Source: JBHOQS01 sp042408875
Lineage (GTDB): Bacteria; Chloroflexota; UBA11872; JBHOQS01
Reading direction: 5' to 3'
Length of the DNA: 64,000 nt
Assembly (NCBI GenBank): GCA_042408875.1
Contig: JBHOQS010000023.1
Coordinates: forward strand, 1 to 64,000
The notes under the pieces are model-generated. The model searched no databases. It was not told where the DNA came from and was given only the letters and a program-made list of their open reading frames with translations. Shown here in pieces: positions 59,284 through 64,000 of the stretch. Position 1 is the first letter of the stretch; every line of letters starts with the position of its first letter. The position numbers and the translations under genes are program-made.

Positions 59284-59793
59284 ATGATTGACACGCTCTA
59301 CCTGATCGTCACCGGCGCCGTGACGGCCCGACGGGTGCCGGAGCTGCTGCCGCGCCTGGTGGCGCTGGGCCGGAAGGTGATCACGATCCTCACACCGAAT
59401 GCCACCCGGATCGTGAGCCCGCGCGAGCTCGCCCTGATGCCGGGACACCGCATTGTGGAAAGCTACTTCGATGCGGCGATCCTGCCGCGGCCACCACTCG
59501 GGCTGACGCTGGTCGCGCCGTGCAGCTTCAACAGCCTGAACAAGCTCGCCTGGGGCATCGCCGACAACCTGGCTCTGTCGGTTGCCGCGGAAGCCATCGG
59601 CCGCGGCACGCCGGTCGTCGTGGCCATCTCGACGAACAGGCCGCTGTGGGCGCACCCGCGGGCGCAGGAGGCCGCGGCCACACTGCGCCGCTGGGGCGTG
59701 ACCGTGCTCGACCCCGTGCCTGAGGGCGACACGCTGACCCTGGCGCCGCTGGATACCATCATCGGAGCGGTACAGGAGCGGCTGGCGGGCTAG
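59284..59793 (+). CDS. flavoprotein (HFCD/PPC-decarboxylase-like family)
   Basis: 169 residues with the flavoprotein fold of the CoaC/EpiD/UbiX superfamily: LYLIVTGAVTARRVPELLPR, ITILTPNATRIVSP, and PCSFNSLNKLAWGIADNLAL with VVVAISTNRPLWAHPRAQEA. It lacks a CoaB half. Members decarboxylate cysteine-like carboxylates or bind FMN for prenyl transfer; the role is unresolved. ATG 59284 is used; a GTG at 59272 next to TAGGA is an alternative. Confidence 0.85.
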   Translation: MIDTLYLIVTGAVTARRVPELLPRLVALGRKVITILTPNATRIVSPRELALMPGHRIVESYFDAAILPRPPLGLTLVAPCSFNSLNKLAWGIADNLALSVAAEAIGRGTPVVVAISTNRPLWAHPRAQEAAATLRRWGVTVLDPVPEGDTLTLAPLDTIIGAVQERLAG

Positions 59794-59854
59794 GGCCCTC
59801 ACCCTCGACCCCTCGCCAGTCTGGGGTTATAGGACGCCCCACCGCGGAGCCCTG

Positions 59855-59882
59855 GTAGGAGCGAATAATTATTCGCCCCTAT
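59855..59882. repeat. intergenic palindrome, REP-like
   Basis: AGGAGCGAATAA and TTATTCGCCCCT pair with one mismatch and no loop, extended by two flanking pairs. Same GGGGCGAA/TTCGCCCC core as 29006-29044. The surrounding 59794-59930 has CCCTCACCCTCGACCCCTC at one end and CTCTCCCGCGGTGCGAGAG plus GGTGAG at the other, as if the palindrome sat inside a second repeat. Confidence 0.8.
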
Positions 59883-60066
59883 ATAGCATCCAGACCGGCT
59901 CGCCCTCTCCCGCGGTGCGAGAGAGGTGAGCACAGTGGAGACGAGCGGCACACGGACACGTGCGTCTGCCAGATGCTTCCGGCAGAGGGGCCCTCGCGAA
60001 GAAAAGCATTGTCCGACGATTATGTCTTTGTGTCGCTCGCCTGGTGGGAAGGCCCAGGGTGCCGGG

Positions 60067-61605
60067 CTATCCGCCCAGTGCCTCGAGCAGGCGGGCGGCT
60101 TCTTCAGCGGTGATCTTGCCTTCGCTCAGCATGCGCAGCACCATGAGACGCTCTTCCTCGGTCGCGCGCGGCTGCTGTGGAGGCGGTGGAGGTGGGGCGG
60201 CCGGACCCGGTCCTGGCCACGGCCCCGGGCCGGCTGGAGGGGTCCAGCGCCACTGTCGGCTCTGGCGCTCCGCGTGGCGGGCCATCCGCTCGGCCCGGCG
60301 CGCAGCTTTTTCTGCCGCGCGCCGGGCGGCTTCCTCCGCGCGGCGCGCCATCTCCTGCGCCCGACGCTCAGCCTGCTCGGCCGCGCGCCGGGCGGCCTCC
60401 TCTGCGTGGCGGGAGATCCGCTCGGCCAGGTCTTGCATGGCACGTTCGAAGCGCTGGCCTTCGAAGCCGGCGAACGCGCCTTTGAGACCCGCTTCCACGC
60501 CTTCGATGCCCGCCGCAACGCCAGCGAAGATGCCCTCAAACATGCCTTCGAAGGCACTCTCCGCCTCACGCTCCTCCGGGCGCGCCAGCAGGCGGATCGT
60601 TCCGCTGCACTGCACATACACGCGAGCCTCGCCGGCCCCCAGCCTGCCGCGCACGACCCCGGGCTCGCGCTGGACATCCTGGAGCGGCAGCTCAAGCTCG
60701 ATCGGCCCCGGGCTCCGCAGCTCGAAGGCGACGGACGCCTGCGTTGGGTCACCCGGCAGCACGATGGTGGCCGAGCCGCCGCAGGTGATGTGGTATTCGC
60801 TTCCTGGAGTGAACGGCCCGTGGAGCCGGGCGCCGCCGCCGACATGCGGAGCATGCAGGCCGGCGTTCACGCGGCGCGCTCGCAGGCTCCCGCCCACCGA
60901 GCGCAGCTCGACCGACCCCTGACAGTCTTCCAGTGACGCGTCGCCCCCTACGCTCTCGACCACTGCCTTCTCCAGGATGCTGCGCAGGCGCAGATCCCCT
61001 GATACTGTCGCACTGCTCACAGTGCCACATCGCTCAACACGAAGGTCCCCGGCCACCGTGTCGATCGATGCCGTGCTGCCGATCTCGCTCAGTACCGCGT
61101 CACCAGCGACGCTGTGCACGCCGACGCTACCTGCCACGCGGCGCGCGTGCAGATCCCCGGCCACGTTGTCTGCCGTGAGGTCGCCTTTGAGCTCCTGCGC
61201 CTGCAGGTCCCCGGCCACGGTGGCGCCGCGCACCCCGCCGAGCACGCGCTCAGCCTTGAGGTCGCCTGAGACCTGAACGGCCTGCACGTCGCTCAGCATG
61301 TCGTGCACGCGCAGGTCGCCCGAAAGCTCTTGCACCTCGAGACCGCCCTGGAGCCCGGTAACCCGGGCGTCACCATCCACGCGGGCTAGACGCACGCGCA
61401 GGCGGCGCGGCACCAGCAGCCGGACATCGTCTGTGGCCTGGACGCGGGCCACCCCATTCCCCTGCTCGACGCGCACGCCCTCTCCTTCATCACCTCTGGC
61501 GATAGCACTGATGGTTTCGCGCTCCCACCCGGCGATGGCTACGTCGCCCTCGGCGAAGATCTCGACGAGAGATGTCTCCTGAGCATCGAGTTCCTGCTGG
61601 ATCAT
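60067..61605 (-). CDS. DUF4097-type beta-solenoid protein with C-terminal SHOCT-like module
   Basis: 512 residues. Residues about 75-290 are roughly 14 short beta repeats of the type GDLRVHDMLSDVQAVQVSG, GDLKAERVLGG, GDLTADNVAG. About 300-390 is a beta region, 390-470 a long charged helix of AEEAARRAAEQAERRAQEMA repeats (coiled coil), then a proline run and the module MLSEGKITAEEAARLLEALG (about 490-510). There is no signal peptide. AAGGA precedes the ATG. Downstream of two related genes; function unknown, proposed envelope or stress sensing by analogy to LiaX/YvlB-type proteins. Confidence 0.8.
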   Translation of the reverse strand: MIQQELDAQETSLVEIFAEGDVAIAGWERETISAIARGDEGEGVRVEQGNGVARVQATDDVRLLVPRRLRVRLARVDGDARVTGLQGGLEVQELSGDLRVHDMLSDVQAVQVSGDLKAERVLGGVRGATVAGDLQAQELKGDLTADNVAGDLHARRVAGSVGVHSVAGDAVLSEIGSTASIDTVAGDLRVERCGTVSSATVSGDLRLRSILEKAVVESVGGDASLEDCQGSVELRSVGGSLRARRVNAGLHAPHVGGGARLHGPFTPGSEYHITCGGSATIVLPGDPTQASVAFELRSPGPIELELPLQDVQREPGVVRGRLGAGEARVYVQCSGTIRLLARPEEREAESAFEGMFEGIFAGVAAGIEGVEAGLKGAFAGFEGQRFERAMQDLAERISRHAEEAARRAAEQAERRAQEMARRAEEAARRAAEKAARRAERMARHAERQSRQWRWTPPAGPGPWPGPGPAAPPPPPPQQPRATEEERLMVLRMLSEGKITAEEAARLLEALGG

Positions 61606-61691
61606 CGTTTTTCCTTCCCTGCGCTGTTCGCGATCAGTTCGTTTCGTCTAGAGTTTTAGACTATAGTTTTAGTTCACTGTTTATGCTGCCA

Positions 61692-62885
61692 TCAGCCACT
61701 TCCCCGCAGAGCGTCGAGCCGGCGAAGGGCTTCGTCTACAGTCAGCTCGCCGCGCTCCAGCGCTTTTAGGACCTGCATCTGCGCTGTCTCCTCGGCGGCA
61801 GGCTCGTCCGGAGCCGTGGGATGCTCGGGAGGCTCAGGAGGCGGTGGAGGGGCCGCAGCCACCGCTCGAAGCGGTGGCTGCGGCGGCTCAGCTGCTCTCG
61901 GTGGAGCAGGCGCCGACTGCGGTGGTGCGTACTGCGCCGTCACTGGACTGGTCTCGGCGGCGCCAGCAAGCGCGGCCAGGTGCAGCGAGCCGCTGACTGT
62001 GTGGAACGCTACGAAAGCGCCGCCGCTGCCCCCCAGGCGTCCTTCCCAACGCCGCGCGCCGGGGCGCCGCTCGTTCGAGAGCACGTCTACAGGTAGGTCG
62101 CTCTGGACGCCCATGCTGACGCCCTGCGCGCGGATCGATGCTGCGGTGTCCTGGGGCAGCCGCAGCGTGGCGTTGCCGCTGACCGTGTGCAGCTCATAGG
62201 TTCCTCCGCTCGCCAGCGGCCCGGCCAGCTCGATCGCGCCTGAGACCGTCGAGGCGTGCAGGGAGCCGAGCGTGCCGGCCAGCCGGATGCTACCGCTGAC
62301 CGACTTCGCCTCCAGCCGGCCAGCCAGCTCCTGCCCGGCCACCGCGCCGCTGACGGTGGAGAGCTTGAGCTCACCGCTGGTGCGTGCCAGCGTGCACTGT
62401 CCACTCACCGTTGCAGCACGCACCTCGCCCTGCACAGCCTCGATCGAAATATCGCTGCTCACGCCCTTGAGCGAGAGCTCGGCGCTGCGCGGGACGTACA
62501 CGTCGTACTCGACCGCAGCCGGGCCAACGTTGTTGCGCAGGAGCTCTTCCAAGGCGCGAATGCCGCTGGCCGCAAGGTGCTGCCAGAGCACGCCCTCGCC
62601 GAACAGCGCCTGCTTGTCGAGCACTGTGCGCAGGATGACGGTGTCCCCCTGATGCTGCATCTCGATACGCGTGGCCTGGACGCGCGCTGGACTGGAGCCA
62701 CCGGCCTGCTTGCGAGCGCGTACGGCTACCTCCGGGCGGTCCCAGCCGCGCACGTCGATACGTCCCCGCGGGTTCTCTACCACAAGCCGGCAGCGCTCGC
62801 CGGTGGCGAAGAGCTGCTCGACCTGCTCTGCAGAGCCCGGCTGCTCAGTGAGTACCTGGGTCTGTGCACCAAAGTCCGTCGCCAT
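61692..62885 (-). CDS. DUF4097-type beta-solenoid protein, second copy
   Basis: 397 residues. An entry RLVVENPRGRIDVRGWDRPE is typical of DUF4097. The beta repeats run from about 130 to 290 (GVSSDISIEAVQGEVRAATV; GELKLSTVSG; GSIRLAGTLGSLHASTVSGA). A Pro/Ala linker leads to the C-terminal module LKALERGELTVDEALRRLDA. GGGAG precedes the ATG. It sits 79 bp after the small module protein and 86 bp before the next DUF4097 gene, with a short AT-rich spacer at 61640-61690. No signal peptide. Confidence 0.82.
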   Translation of the reverse strand: MATDFGAQTQVLTEQPGSAEQVEQLFATGERCRLVVENPRGRIDVRGWDRPEVAVRARKQAGGSSPARVQATRIEMQHQGDTVILRTVLDKQALFGEGVLWQHLAASGIRALEELLRNNVGPAAVEYDVYVPRSAELSLKGVSSDISIEAVQGEVRAATVSGQCTLARTSGELKLSTVSGAVAGQELAGRLEAKSVSGSIRLAGTLGSLHASTVSGAIELAGPLASGGTYELHTVSGNATLRLPQDTAASIRAQGVSMGVQSDLPVDVLSNERRPGARRWEGRLGGSGGAFVAFHTVSGSLHLAALAGAAETSPVTAQYAPPQSAPAPPRAAEPPQPPLRAVAAAPPPPPEPPEHPTAPDEPAAEETAQMQVLKALERGELTVDEALRRLDALRGSG

Positions 62886-62964
62886 CGTGTCTGCTCCCTC
62901 ACATCAACCTGTGCCTAGCCTCCCCGCACAGCTCCGTGTGCGTCGGCTGCGGGGAGCGCTTGAC

Positions 62965-63426
62965 CTACTCGATCCAGATACGCACGCGTGTTCCGCTGGG
63001 CTCCTCGACCACCAGGACATCCCCACGGAAATCGGTCTCCACAGCCTGCTCGACGGCGGTGAGGGCGTCCTGGTAGTCCTCAGGCACCCAGCGTGCGGCG
63101 GCGCGCAGGAGAGCTGGAACGGCCCGCAACGGCAGCATCAGATTGACCCGCTGCCCGCTCGGCTCCTCGACGAGCAGCCTGAACCAGCGCGCCTTCCCTT
63201 CCGTGGCTGTCGTGGGATCGGTCGCAGCCGTGGTAACATCTGCCTCTACGCCGGCAGGCCCGCTGTGCACGGCCACCGCTGTGACGCCCGCTTGCACTGC
63301 TGTCTCGCCCTCGCCTCGCCGTGCAGAGCTTCCCCCGAGCGCGCGCAGCAGGCGCATCCCCTCCTCGGGCGAGACCTTCCCGGCCTCGACCATCTTCAGG
63401 ATCTCCAGCCGCTCTGCTTCGTACGT
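62965..63426 (-). CDS. small protein with N-terminal SHOCT-like module
   Basis: 153 residues. It starts MTYEAERLEILKMVEAGKVS followed by PEEGMRLLRALGG, the same module carried at the C-terminus by its neighbours. The rest is a Thr/Ala linker and a beta/alpha region (WFRLLVEEPSGQRVNLMLPL; TDFRGDVLVVEEPSGTRVRI) in which V-E-E-P-S-G-x-R-V occurs twice. GGGGAGGG lies before ATG 63426. Function unknown. Confidence 0.8.
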   Translation of the reverse strand, partial: TYEAERLEILKMVEAGKVSPEEGMRLLRALGGSSARRGEGETAVQAGVTAVAVHSGPAGVEADVTTAATDPTTATEGKARWFRLLVEEPSGQRVNLMLPLRAVPALLRAAARWVPEDYQDALTAVEQAVETDFRGDVLVVEEPSGTRVRIWIE

Positions 63427-63459
63427 CATAGGCCCTCCCCATGTCCCCGCTGGACTGTA

Positions 63460-63474
63460 ATATACACAATATAT
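63460..63474. promoter_or_regulatory. AT-rich palindrome upstream of the cassette's structural genes
   Basis: ATATACACAATATAT, arms ATATA/TATAT around five bases, in an otherwise GC-rich region, about 35 bp before the start of the small module gene. It could be a -10/operator region for the DUF2089 regulator encoded just upstream. Confidence 0.4.
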
Positions 63475-63573
63475 CAACGGATCGATGCGATGGAATGATC
63501 TTAGAGGGCGGTGTGCTGCTCCTGAGTATCCACGCCGCTCAGTGGCAGGAGCGCAGGCGGTGGCGCCGCGCGG

Positions 63574-63954
63574 CTAGCGGCGCAGCAGCTTGATCGCTTG
63601 TTCGACGGTGATCTCGCCGCGATCCAGCCGTTCCAGCACCTCGCGCCGCCGCGCCTGTTCCTCGGCTCTGTCCGGCTGCGGCTCCTCGCGTACCTCGAAG
63701 CCAAGAGCACGGATCAGGTCATCCAGCCGGCTACGGACGGTGGGGTACGAGATGCCAAGCTCGCGCTCGACATCGCGGATCACCCCGCGGTTCTTGATGA
63801 ACACCTCTAGGAAGGCCCGCTGCTCCGGCGACAGGCGCTCGAAGCGGCCGAGTGAGAACACCCCCTCGATGGCCGTGTGGCAGGCCGGGCAGTGCAGGCG
63901 CGTCACCTGCAGCTCATCGCCACAGACCGGACAGCGTCCCAGGACGTCGGGCAT
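63574..63954 (-). CDS. DUF2089-family putative regulator
   Basis: 126 residues. An N-terminal zinc ribbon (CPVCGDELQVTRLHCPAC) is followed by the DUF2089 helical core (LSPEQRAFLEVFIKNRGVIR; VERELGISYPTVRSRLDDLI), which is a helix-turn-helix. The end is the module LERLDRGEITVEQAIKLLRR. Probably a small DNA-binding regulator of the following genes. GAGGAGG precedes ATG 63954; a GTG at 63966 is an alternative. First gene of the four-gene cassette. Confidence 0.88.
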   Translation of the reverse strand: MPDVLGRCPVCGDELQVTRLHCPACHTAIEGVFSLGRFERLSPEQRAFLEVFIKNRGVIRDVERELGISYPTVRSRLDDLIRALGFEVREEPQPDRAEEQARRREVLERLDRGEITVEQAIKLLRR

Positions 63955-64000
63955 TAGCCTCCTCACTCCTGCCTCACTGGCAGTGTAAATGATTTGCGCA

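Overview
The window is GC-rich bacterial chromosome with tightly packed genes. The gene content suggests a member of the Chloroflexota or a nearby deep-branching, probably thermophilic lineage. This is inferred from an HTH-tailed STAND ATPase, BTAD regulator, short EF-Ts, DUF2089/DUF4097 cassette, phnDCE operon, Hsp20 and lack of outer-membrane genes. No rRNA, tRNA, CRISPR array, transposase or prophage was recognised.

Layout. 1-6.9 kb is housekeeping: pnp (runs off the left edge) and rpsO on the minus strand, an Hsp20 gene with a near-consensus promoter, rsmG, a HIT hydrolase and two membrane proteins. 7.2-12.5 kb holds a STAND ATPase/GNAT-like/HTH fusion and small hypothetical proteins. 12.5-14.6 kb is a two-gene restriction-modification system. 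14.9-17.3 kb has a LarA-like protein and a BTAD regulator, followed by a 14-copy 9-bp tandem repeat. 18.2-25.8 kb is the classic rpsB-tsf-pyrH-frr-uppS-cdsA-dxr-rseP run, joining translation, undecaprenyl and phospholipid synthesis, isoprenoids and site-2 proteolysis, ending with a glycerophosphodiesterase. rho (26.4-28.0 kb) has a long leader.

28.3-30.4 kb is the most intriguing locus: an exported protein with a twin-arginine-like signal, a PqqD-like peptide-binding protein and an HprK-like kinase, resembling a peptide-modification module. 30.5-35.0 kb carries two solute-binding lipoproteins with no permeases, interleaved with YbaK and a carboxypeptidase-regulatory-like secreted protein. 35.1-41.3 kb mixes an HD protein, a MutY-like glycosylase, MtaB, HinT, a Flp-like pilin, a cupin and a probably frameshifted HEAT-type gene. 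41.6-48.1 kb holds sdhAB without a membrane anchor, then fabF-accB-bioY-acpP and an SDR (fatty acid synthesis with biotin uptake).

48.3-54.8 kb has a membrane glycosyltransferase, a phnDCE transporter, fabZ and a GT9 glycosyltransferase. 55.5-59.8 kb is a minus-strand sugar/sugar-acid cluster (enolase-superfamily dehydratase, MFS transporter, isomerase) and a flavoprotein. 60-64 kb is a four-gene cassette in which a DUF2089 regulator, a small protein and two beta-solenoid DUF4097 proteins all carry one shared short helical module.

Two genome-wide habits stand out: many short tandem duplications (9-24 bp units) in spacers, and near-perfect intergenic palindromes with a GGGGCGAA/TTCGCCCC core.
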